Part shown: one piece after another, positions 36,225 to 42,920 of the stretch
How the letters are laid out: every line of letters begins with the position of its first letter
Position numbering within the stretch: position 1 is the first letter of the stretch
NCBI RefSeq assembly: GCF_010692725.1
Contig: NZ_JAAFZB010000094.1
Location: 372,001 to 436,000, forward strand
Length of the DNA: 64,000 nt
Reading direction: 5' to 3'
Source: Flavihumibacter soli
GTDB taxonomy: Bacteria > Bacteroidota > Bacteroidia > Sphingobacteriales > Sphingobacteriaceae
Made by a program: the position numbers and the translations under genes
Notes under the pieces: generated by a model
Database searches by the model: none
Told to the model about the DNA's origin: nothing
The model's input: the letters and a program-made list of their open reading frames with translations, nothing else

Positions 36225-36928
36225 TCCGCTGCATTATCATAGATGATGAGCCGCTCGCCCAGGATGTACTGGCAGAGCATCTTTCCGCCATAAATGATCT
36301 GCAGCTGGTTGGCAGATTCAATAATGCCCATGCAGCTAAGGAGTTTCTTGAAAAGTCTGAAACAGATCTGATCTTATTGGATATTGAGATGCCGGAAATG
36401 ACCGGTATTAGTTTCCTCCAGGGACTTTCGCATCCACCACTTACAATCTTCACCACGGCTTACCGGAATTATGCTTTTGAGGGCTTTGAACTGGGCGTAA
36501 TAGATTTTCTATTGAAACCCATACCCTTCCCCCGCTTTGCGTCAGCGATTGATAAGGTAAGGGACTTCCTTGCGCTGAAGAACCAGGATACCCAATTGGA
36601 GCAGGGCCAGCCGGAGCCTGAGTTTATTTTTGTGAAAAGCGGCGTAAAGAGGATCAAGCTGTATTTCGACCAGGTTACTCATATCCAGGGGCTGAAAGAT
36701 TATGCCATTATCTACACCCCCGCGGAAAAGATCGTCGTAAAGGGCTCGGTTAAAATGGTGCAGGAGATGTTTCCGGCAGCATTGTTTGTGCGGGTGCACA
36801 AATCCTTCCTTGTTTCTGTTAAAGCCATCAGGCGACTTGAAAGGAACCGGATCCTGATCGATAACCACCAGGTACCGATAGGAAGGAACTACCGTGAGGA
36901 AGTTGAGAAATATACCAGGGGATCATAA
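36221..36928 (+). CDS. LytTR-family response regulator
   Basis: A 235-aa two-domain regulator. The receiver domain (about residues 1-120) has acidic Asp8 and Asp9, phosphoacceptor Asp54 in LLLDIEMPEM, the TAYRNYA threonine and a Lys in LLKPI. The LytTR DNA-binding domain (about 135-232) contains FVKSGVKRIKL, GLKDYAIIYT, VRVHKSFLVS and VPIGRNYRE. It is coupled to the kinase gene by an ATGA overlap. Targets are not evident in the window. Confidence 0.93.
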   Translation: MIRCIIIDDEPLAQDVLAEHLSAINDLQLVGRFNNAHAAKEFLEKSETDLILLDIEMPEMTGISFLQGLSHPPLTIFTTAYRNYAFEGFELGVIDFLLKPIPFPRFASAIDKVRDFLALKNQDTQLEQGQPEPEFIFVKSGVKRIKLYFDQVTHIQGLKDYAIIYTPAEKIVVKGSVKMVQEMFPAALFVRVHKSFLVSVKAIRRLERNRILIDNHQVPIGRNYREEVEKYTRGS

Positions 36929-36929
36929 A

Positions 36930-36958
36930 AAACGGCCAGGCAGGTACCGCCTGACCGT
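36930..36958 (-). terminator. Terminator between convergent genes
   Basis: The stem ACGGCCAGGC/GCCTGACCGT (one mismatch, loop AGGTACC) is followed on the minus strand by six T. It suits the gene at 36971 and may also slow transcription from the regulator gene. Confidence 0.75.
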
Positions 36959-36970
36959 CAAAATTAACAA

Positions 36971-37432
36971 TTACAGCCTGAGCATGGAAAGCATTTCGCC
37001 TTCAGGAAGTTCGTCTGCCACATAACGAAGGCTGAGTTCTTTGCTTGCATGCATCTTCTTTAAACTGATCAATTCTTTTGCCGGGATCGTCATTCTTGAA
37101 TCTGATCCTTTCGCATTCGCGAAGGTCCATTTTTTGATCAGGGCACCGTTTTTGTCCACAAGACTTATGCTCCGGTCGGTACCCGCACCGTCCTTTTTCT
37201 GACAATGCGTATAACTGAAATGGAACCGGTCACTGTCTTTTACCTTATCCAGCTGCAGTACCCTCAAATCCAGGGGCTGGTTTACCGTCTGCTTCAGGAT
37301 CAACTTGTCATTCAGAAAGATTGCAAAGCTGTCCAGGCCATACCGGGAAGTGAAACCGAATGCCATAATGCATAAGGTGATCAGCGCAAATGTCTTCATG
37401 AGCGACTGATGTATTCTAACTTGTGTCATCAT
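36971..37432 (-). CDS. Exported protein of unknown function
   Basis: A 153-aa protein with an N-terminal hydrophobic signal (KTFALITLCIMAFGF). The signal fits better if translation starts at the internal ATG 37399 (residue 12), giving 142 aa. The mature part is basic and mixed, with FAIFLNDKLILKQTV and DRSISLVDKNGALIKKWTF; I recognise no family. It is a lone gene converging on the two-component operon and ends at the shared terminator. Confidence 0.75.
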   Translation of the reverse strand: MMTQVRIHQSLMKTFALITLCIMAFGFTSRYGLDSFAIFLNDKLILKQTVNQPLDLRVLQLDKVKDSDRFHFSYTHCQKKDGAGTDRSISLVDKNGALIKKWTFANAKGSDSRMTIPAKELISLKKMHASKELSLRYVADELPEGEMLSMLRL

Positions 37433-37526
37433 ATTGATTTTAAATGAGTGAACTTTTATTCAATTTAAGGACAAGGATTGCGACTCAGAAATATTATAGA
37501 CCAACGACCGGATTAGTAGATATTTA

Positions 37527-37566
37527 GCTAATGTGCTAATATGTTAATGTGCTAATTTGCTAATGA
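37527..37566. repeat. 8-bp tandem repeat, five units
   Basis: Five units in register: GCTAATGT, GCTAATAT, GTTAATGT, GCTAATTT, GCTAATGA. It lies upstream of the gene at 37696 and mirrors the weaker array at 35066-35113. Confidence 0.8.
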
Positions 37567-37695
37567 GGACTATTGAGGGAAGAGTAAAATTGTCTGGACT
37601 TTGATTGGAATGATTAAATGATCTTATGTGATTTGTAGCGATGAGAAATACTACTTTAGCCAAAATGCTTTAACAGCACGAAACAATTCGACACA

Positions 37696-38367
37696 GTGGA
37701 CAACAAAATTGAAACATATTCAATATTTAGGAACTTGGTTGCCATTGACCACACCAACCATAAATTGAAAGATCTTGCCTCATTGTTTTTGAACGCAATG
37801 GATGACTGGCCGAAGCAAGACCAGGATAAAATTGCCGACTTTGTTCATGAACTCAAAGAATATTTTGGTTCTCCGCTTACAATGGAGAAAATAAACGCAA
37901 TGAAATTTAATAGACAAAATGCATGGCAGGTCGAAGCGGGTAGTTCAATAATTGAACTCATCGACACTTCGAAAACTTTTTGTAGCGAAAGCAACTTTGA
38001 CAACATATTAAAAAGGATTCTTGACTTCTATGAGCAAGAATTTAAGACAACCGACTTTATTGCAAAACTTACATTTAGGACAACTGAGCAAGGTGGCAGG
38101 CAAACTCCAGCGAAGAGTGGTTACAGACCACAAGTAAAGTTTGACTTCACCGAAATGCAGACTTCAGGACAACAGACTTTTATTGGAAAGGAAACTGTTT
38201 TCCCTGGCGGCACGGTTGACGCAAAAATCAAAATATTATCACCAGACTATTTTGCGGGTTGTCTGACAGAAGAAATGGAATTTGAATTTAGAGAAGGTGA
38301 GACAGTTATCGGGACAGGAGAAATAAAATTTATCGTAAATGATCGACTTGAAAAAGCCGGCCGGTGA
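37696..38367 (+). CDS. Unknown N-terminal region joined to an EF-Tu domain III-like fold
   Basis: A 223-aa protein starting with GTG (VDNKIETYS). The N-terminal part (about 1-120) is helical and charged with no family I recognise. The C-terminal part (about 122-217) closely follows the last beta-barrel domain of elongation factor Tu: LTFRTTEQGGRQTP..SGYRPQVKFDF, then GTVDAKIKILSP and FEFREGETVIGTGEIKFI. It has no GTPase domain, so it is not a translation factor. In EF-Tu this barrel contacts tRNA and the GTPase domain, so binding of RNA or protein is possible. It is AT-rich and opens a run of small unrecognised genes. Confidence 0.75.
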   Translation: MDNKIETYSIFRNLVAIDHTNHKLKDLASLFLNAMDDWPKQDQDKIADFVHELKEYFGSPLTMEKINAMKFNRQNAWQVEAGSSIIELIDTSKTFCSESNFDNILKRILDFYEQEFKTTDFIAKLTFRTTEQGGRQTPAKSGYRPQVKFDFTEMQTSGQQTFIGKETVFPGGTVDAKIKILSPDYFAGCLTEEMEFEFREGETVIGTGEIKFIVNDRLEKAGR

Positions 38368-38476
38368 CCGGACATTGTTATCTCTTACTTTATTAGTTCT
38401 CAATAGGAAAGTTTCCTCTCAAATACATGCCAGTTAGAAGAAAAACGATGAATTATATTAAGCATCTCTAAAAACT

Positions 38477-39058
38477 ATGCATACCAAGACAACTCTACAA
38501 ATAAACTTTAATCTTCTCACTTTATTAATAGCAGTGTCCTTCGGACTTTATCTTATCGAAATATATGATTGGATTTTAGACTATGAAATATTTATAGATA
38601 TTCTTCTTGGACTAACTTGCCTGTGTACAATAATTCTTCTAATATTAATAATTATCGAGGCGAAGACATCCCGTCAGTTACCCTCCAAGCTTTCGATGGT
38701 AATATTTACGGCTTTTCTAATAGCCTTTACTACTACTTATGGCGAGAGAAATGGCATGCTTTGGGGTAAAGAAATAATTGATTCTGCATTTATTGACGAT
38801 AGAAGTCGAATGGACTTGACTTTATACGAGAACGGAAAATTCTTAATTTACTCTAACTGGTTATTTGGAGAAGACAGGTTTGAGGGAACATATAAATTAA
38901 ATGGGGATACGATCATATTTGATAAATTTCCGGTTACAGATAACGACTTTATAGGTCAAAAAATAATCATAGACAGAACTGAAAGGAAGATTTACTTTCG
39001 AAAAGGGAAAGATGGAAATTATGATAAATCTTTCTACTATTTCCAAATTGGGTTCTGA
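38477..39058 (+). CDS. Small membrane protein with C-terminal beta-rich domain, unknown
   Basis: A 193-aa protein. Three hydrophobic helices (about residues 11-28, 38-61 and 72-89) are followed by a soluble C-terminal region of alternating polar strands (MDLTLYENGKFLIYSNW, EGTYKLNGDTIIFDKF) that looks like a lipocalin-type or copper-resistance-like fold. I recognise no named family. AT-rich; 109 nt after the EF-Tu-like gene. Confidence 0.7.
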   Translation: MHTKTTLQINFNLLTLLIAVSFGLYLIEIYDWILDYEIFIDILLGLTCLCTIILLILIIIEAKTSRQLPSKLSMVIFTAFLIAFTTTYGERNGMLWGKEIIDSAFIDDRSRMDLTLYENGKFLIYSNWLFGEDRFEGTYKLNGDTIIFDKFPVTDNDFIGQKIIIDRTERKIYFRKGKDGNYDKSFYYFQIGF

Positions 39059-39293
39059 CTATCAATGAACTCCCAATATCCTCTTGTTGAGATTCCGGTT
39101 GAATTGCTTATATTATATATCTACAGATGAAACCTAGACTCTTACTTCAGGACTATCACTATCGAACTGCGATACAATGGCTCCATCTAAGGGTTGAACC
39201 AGACAACGATACGCACTTATAAACATTTGGCGGTCATTGTAGAGCGACATGGAAACTAACGACACAACAATAATTCACAAAAACAATAGAACT

Positions 39294-39722
39294 ATGGCAC
39301 ACAAACTTTTTCCTTGCTTGTGGTTTGACGGACAAGCCAAAGTAGCAGCAGATTACTACTGTTCTGTTTTTAAAAGCTCAAGAATAGTATCTGAAAATCC
39401 CATGGTGGTAATGTTTGAACTCAACGAAACAAAATTTATGGCTCTTAACGGTGGACCGGAATACAAGTTTTCGCCTGCAAACTCATATGTGATCACTTGC
39501 GACACACAAGAAGAAATAGACCACTATTGGGAAAAACTTGGAGATGGCGGAAGTTATAATCAATGTGGTTGGCTTGACGATAAATTTGGTGTGTCGTGGC
39601 AAATTGTGCCTGCAATTTTAGGAGAACTAATGAGCAATCCTGAAAAATCTCAAAAAGTAATTGAAGCATTTATGCAAATGACGAAATTTGACATTCAAAA
39701 ATTGATTAACGCTTCAGAATAA
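39294..39722 (+). CDS. PhnB-like VOC-fold protein
   Basis: From ATG 39294 the protein has 142 aa and begins AHKLFPCLWFDGQAKVAADYY, the usual start of PhnB/3-demethylubiquinone-methyltransferase-like VOC proteins; it continues with FELNETKFMALNGGP and NQCGWLDDKFGVSWQIVP. An upstream in-frame ATG at 39249 would add 15 residues without family support. These VOC proteins bind small ligands; most have unknown substrates. It is 5 nt before a second VOC gene. Confidence 0.85.
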   Translation: MAHKLFPCLWFDGQAKVAADYYCSVFKSSRIVSENPMVVMFELNETKFMALNGGPEYKFSPANSYVITCDTQEEIDHYWEKLGDGGSYNQCGWLDDKFGVSWQIVPAILGELMSNPEKSQKVIEAFMQMTKFDIQKLINASE

Positions 39723-39727
39723 AAATT

Positions 39728-40165
39728 ATGGCAGTTATTAATCCTCACATTAACTTCAATGGAAATGCCGAAGAAGCATTTACATTTTATAAGTCAGTAT
39801 TTGGCGGTGAGTTTGCAATGATCATGCGTTTCAAAGATATGTCAAGCCCGGAATTTCCGGTCGCTGAACACGAAGCAAATAAAATAATGCACATTGCTTT
39901 ACCTATTGGCAAGAATGTTTTAATGGCCAATGACGTTCCAGAGAGTATGGGGCGGACAAATGAAAACGAAAACAGAAGTAAGATCTCAATAAGTGCAGAA
40001 AGTAAAGAAGAAGCAGACAAACTGTTTAATGGGCTTTCAGCAGGCGGACAAATTGAAATGCCTATGGCCGACAGCCCCTGGGGTTCTTACTTTGGAATGT
40101 TCAGAGACAAGTATGGGATTGAATGGATGGTTGACTTTGACCAAAAATATAAAGCACAAGTATAA
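39728..40165 (+). CDS. Second PhnB-like VOC-fold protein
   Basis: A 145-aa VOC protein (INPHINFNGNAEEAFTFYKSVFGGEF at the start, AMIMRFKDM, GSYFGMFRDKYGIEWMVDF at the end). It differs clearly from its neighbour, so this is not a recent duplication. The two genes are 5 nt apart and presumably co-transcribed, perhaps forming a pair. Downstream lie 214 nt with two nested inverted repeats. Confidence 0.87.
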   Translation: MAVINPHINFNGNAEEAFTFYKSVFGGEFAMIMRFKDMSSPEFPVAEHEANKIMHIALPIGKNVLMANDVPESMGRTNENENRSKISISAESKEEADKLFNGLSAGGQIEMPMADSPWGSYFGMFRDKYGIEWMVDFDQKYKAQV

Positions 40166-40184
40166 GCGGACAAACGGTGGACGC

Positions 40185-40309
40185 CTAACAGCACATTTGC
40201 TATAGGAGAAGTTTCGTACTCCGCAAACAGTTAGTGGTAGCCGAAAGTTTTGTGCTCCGCATCAACATTTGTGGTAAAAATGCCGCCCATCGCAAATCTG
40301 CAAAACGTT
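40185..40309. repeat. Two nested inverted repeats (cassette-site-like spacer)
   Basis: First fold: CTAAC (40185-40189) pairs with GTTAG (40230-40234), TTTGC (40196-40200) with GCAAA (40223-40227), and GGAG (40205-40208) with CTCC (40219-40222). Second fold: AACATTTG from 40264 pairs with CAAAT (40293-40297) and GTT (40307-40309). Imperfect, bulged hairpins with conserved ends are how folded attC sites of gene cassettes look, but the strict attC core GTTRRRY is absent. Confidence 0.5.
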
Positions 40310-40379
40310 ACCGGCAACCGCAACAACGCACATTGCAATTTTAAAGGACAATACACATTGACAACAAACAGCAGTACCT

Positions 40380-40754
40380 ATGTTTGAAACGCTATTAATT
40401 AAATTGGGTAGTGTACAGCCCGTTGCAAAGATTTCTGACGAAATTCTGCAACGGATAATTCGGCGGGAGTTTGGGGATCAAGCTGATGAAGTAAATATGA
40501 AACTTGCGAGTGTTGCAGGAGATACTTCGAATGGAAGAAACAGAATTTCGGCAGCAATTATAAGGCTTGCCAACCAAGATATTAGCGCCATCGACATCCA
40601 TATTTCGAGGAGCAAGGAAGACTACAGGGATGTGATTGCCAAAGCTGAATATCCTAGATGTTATAAATTAGGCTTCGAATGCATGGGCGACCAGAACATG
40701 AAGCAAATTTATCTTGACGACTGGCAGAAATACTCTGGATGGTTAAACAAGTAG
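40380..40754 (+). CDS. Small soluble protein of unknown function
   Basis: A 124-aa mostly helical protein (KISDEILQRIIRREFGDQADEV, then GRNRISAAIIRLANQDISAID and YRDVIAKAEYPRCYKLGF). I recognise no family. It stands between the VOC pair and a 399-nt non-coding stretch, in the same orientation as its neighbours. Confidence 0.65.
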   Translation: MFETLLIKLGSVQPVAKISDEILQRIIRREFGDQADEVNMKLASVAGDTSNGRNRISAAIIRLANQDISAIDIHISRSKEDYRDVIAKAEYPRCYKLGFECMGDQNMKQIYLDDWQKYSGWLNK

Positions 40755-41153
40755 TTACGCAAGTAACGGCACCCGGAAACAACGGTTTGGCGACAAGAAG
40801 GGCTTCAGTACAAGGTGAACCACTCTCCTTTTAATGTCCTTTATTGCAAGGCTGAACGGCTTAACGCCCGCAGGCGTTTTGTGTTATTTTACCCGACAAA
40901 ACGACGATAGAAATAACAATGAAATTTAAACAGACAAGGGGAAATGAGAAAGATCTTGATTTATTTATTGCCGTAATCGAAAGCCTCGAAAAGAAATAAT
41001 CTGCACATAACAATGGGTTCAAGCTATAGCAGTCACTGCTATTTGAAACCGACTGCTTTCTAACTACTTTAGTGCTAAGCCAAAGCGAAGCGCCTTTAAG
41101 CCGCTACATTTAAAGCCTCAACCGATATAGTCAACCTTAGATGCTATAACCGA
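40755..41153. other. 399-nt non-coding spacer with hairpins and a gene remnant
   Basis: It holds a perfect hairpin AACGCC-CGCA-GGCGTT (40863-40878) followed by a T-rich stretch, which could be a weak terminator. A 26-codon open frame (40919-40999, MKFKQTRGNEKDL...) looks like a gene remnant. A longer nested inverted repeat at 41016-41050 follows. No other coding signal is seen. Confidence 0.5.
41016..41050. repeat. Nested inverted repeat between small genes
   Basis: ATAGCAGT (41026-41033) and ACTGCTAT (41035-41042) are exact complements around one C, enclosed by GGTTCAA and TTGAAACC. It is preceded by CATAACAATGG, similar to the GCTAACATGG found after the last gene of this run at about 42866. 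Confidence 0.6.
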
Positions 41154-41516
41154 ATGCTAAACCTTAAAAAGGTACTAACGACAAGAATTTTGTATTTTCA
41201 TTTTATTTTGAGGCTGACCTTAAGTATTTTACTCTGCGGACTCCTATTACTTTTCATCATTCCTTTATTCTATTTTTTAGTATTTGGTTCAGGGGAAGCA
41301 GGACTAAAAATTTATCAACTTCCAATATCTAATTTTTTAGAAAACTGGTTTCCTTTAATATTTTCCATGTTATTGGTATTATTTGGATTTGTAAAGAATA
41401 TACGGACAGATCAATTTTCTAAAGCAAAATCCTATTTAATAACCGGACTGATTTTATTAACCGTATATCCATTTAGAAAGCTAATAGTAGACTTCTTTAT
41501 CAGCTTGTTTCAATGA
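41154..41516 (+). CDS. Small membrane protein, unknown
   Basis: A 120-aa protein with three hydrophobic helices (about residues 15-48, 66-82 and 92-105) and a basic N-terminus. No family recognised. AT-rich; it stands between two nested inverted repeats (41016-41050 and 41532-41573), like a single-gene cassette. Confidence 0.65.
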   Translation: MLNLKKVLTTRILYFHFILRLTLSILLCGLLLLFIIPLFYFLVFGSGEAGLKIYQLPISNFLENWFPLIFSMLLVLFGFVKNIRTDQFSKAKSYLITGLILLTVYPFRKLIVDFFISLFQ

Positions 41517-41531
41517 ATACGACATGATGAC

Positions 41532-41573
41532 GGCTTGAAAGGATGGTGCTTGAAAGCCCACCATCGCAAAGCC
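41532..41573. repeat. Nested inverted repeat before the Imm26-like gene
   Basis: GATGGTG (41542-41548) pairs with CACCATC (41559-41565), and the outer GGCTT (41532-41536) pairs with AAGCC (41569-41573), leaving a 10-nt loop. It is followed by CTAACCGTTAGCGG. The layout parallels the folds at 40185-40309 and 41016-41050. Confidence 0.6.
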
Positions 41574-41630
41574 CTAACCGTTAGCGGCCAATATTTGACG
41601 ACAGTGCAAACTTCAACCGACAATAGTAAG

Positions 41631-42851
41631 ATGACGACATACGAACTGACAAATCCACAACGAGAATATTTCGGACTTGACCCAATAGAAAAACATTGGG
41701 ACAAAGTTGCATTCAAGGGCGACACTTACCGTCCCGACAGTTTCCTGTATTTTGAAGGCAACACTATTAAGCGACATATTATTTCCACAGAAAACAAATA
41801 CTACGAGTGCCATTACGATGAACTAACGAAGGACAGAACTATTCTTCTTCCGAAAACCTCAAAGGGGAAGGAGAAAAAACTTACTGGTTCTGTTCTTGAG
41901 CGGAGGCAACCTATCGGGATTTACTTAAATGTCACCAATTACGGTGACTTGCTAATTGGCAACTATTCTACCGAGACAACTTTTTACTCAAGCCGGTGGG
42001 ATAATTTGGACTTAACAAAAACAAAGAGCATTTCAGATATTGTTGACGAGTTTATAAAACAATCACCAGAAAATCATTTAAAGCAGATTGACGAGTATAA
42101 AAACGCAAAACGGAAAAATATTCGTTTCAAATCAGGCGATTATTTCTGCTTTAAGTTGAGCAGAACAAAATATGGATTTGGGCGAGTGTTGCTTGACATC
42201 AACAAGCTCAGAAAAAAACAGCTCATCAGCAAAGAGCATGGTTTAAATCTGCTTATGGGTATGCCTGTGTTCGTTCAGTTATTCGCCTATTCGTCCGACA
42301 AAAAAAAAGTTGATATTTCACAACTTGACAATTACCCAAAACTTCCGACAGACGTTATGATGGACAACATACTGTTGTATGGCGAGTATGAGGTAATCGG
42401 ACACAGAGATCTCAAAGAAGAAGATTTTGAGTTTCCAATTTCATACGGCAGGAGCATTGACCACCAGAGACAAGTTGTTTTTCTGCAATGGGGCTTAATT
42501 CATAAAGAGCTCCCAACACAAAAGTTCAACAAGTTTACAGTTGGCGACAATCCGTTTGTAGCAGAAAACAGTTATTCAAGAAAAGTTCAAAATCCTTTTG
42601 GCTTTTATTCAATTGGTTTCAGACCACACTACGAAACAATAGATATTTTACAGACCATAGCAAACAAAGGTGTTTTTGACTTTGACGGACGACAAAATTT
42701 TAAAGCAGAGTTTGATTTAAGAAACCCAAAGCACAAAGCAACAAGACAGGAGATTCTAAAAACATTCGGACTTGACCCCGACAAAAATTACACTGACAAT
42801 TGTAAACTGACCGGAACAGAGCCGACAACTGAAATATTAAGACTACTATAA
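41631..42851 (+). CDS. Immunity protein Imm26-like, two-part protein
   Basis: From ATG 41631 the protein has 406 aa; the frame is open further upstream but that part covers the inverted repeat. The N-terminal half (PQREYFGLDPIEKHWDK...) is of unknown type. The second half carries RFKSGDYFCFKLSRTKYGFGRVLLDI, the pattern of Imm26 immunity proteins of polymorphic toxin systems (kxGDxFxxxL..kYgfGrVl). No toxin gene is nearby, so it may be an orphan immunity gene protecting against neighbours' toxins. Family assignment is from memory of the motif and is moderate. Confidence 0.6.
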   Translation: MTTYELTNPQREYFGLDPIEKHWDKVAFKGDTYRPDSFLYFEGNTIKRHIISTENKYYECHYDELTKDRTILLPKTSKGKEKKLTGSVLERRQPIGIYLNVTNYGDLLIGNYSTETTFYSSRWDNLDLTKTKSISDIVDEFIKQSPENHLKQIDEYKNAKRKNIRFKSGDYFCFKLSRTKYGFGRVLLDINKLRKKQLISKEHGLNLLMGMPVFVQLFAYSSDKKKVDISQLDNYPKLPTDVMMDNILLYGEYEVIGHRDLKEEDFEFPISYGRSIDHQRQVVFLQWGLIHKELPTQKFNKFTVGDNPFVAENSYSRKVQNPFGFYSIGFRPHYETIDILQTIANKGVFDFDGRQNFKAEFDLRNPKHKATRQEILKTFGLDPDKNYTDNCKLTGTEPTTEILRLL

Positions 42852-42920
42852 AAGTATAACGGCAGCTAACATGGGGTTTGACGTTTTTACAATGTTTTTC
42901 CCGCTTAGTTGTTTTCAATC

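Noticed and set aside
40919-40999. 26-codon open frame MKFKQTRGNEKDL...
   Set aside because: Too short, no start signals and no recognisable product; treated as a remnant in the spacer.
41535-41630. Upstream extension of the Imm26-like protein
   Set aside because: It translates the nested inverted repeat and has no protein-like character; ATG 41631 fits better.
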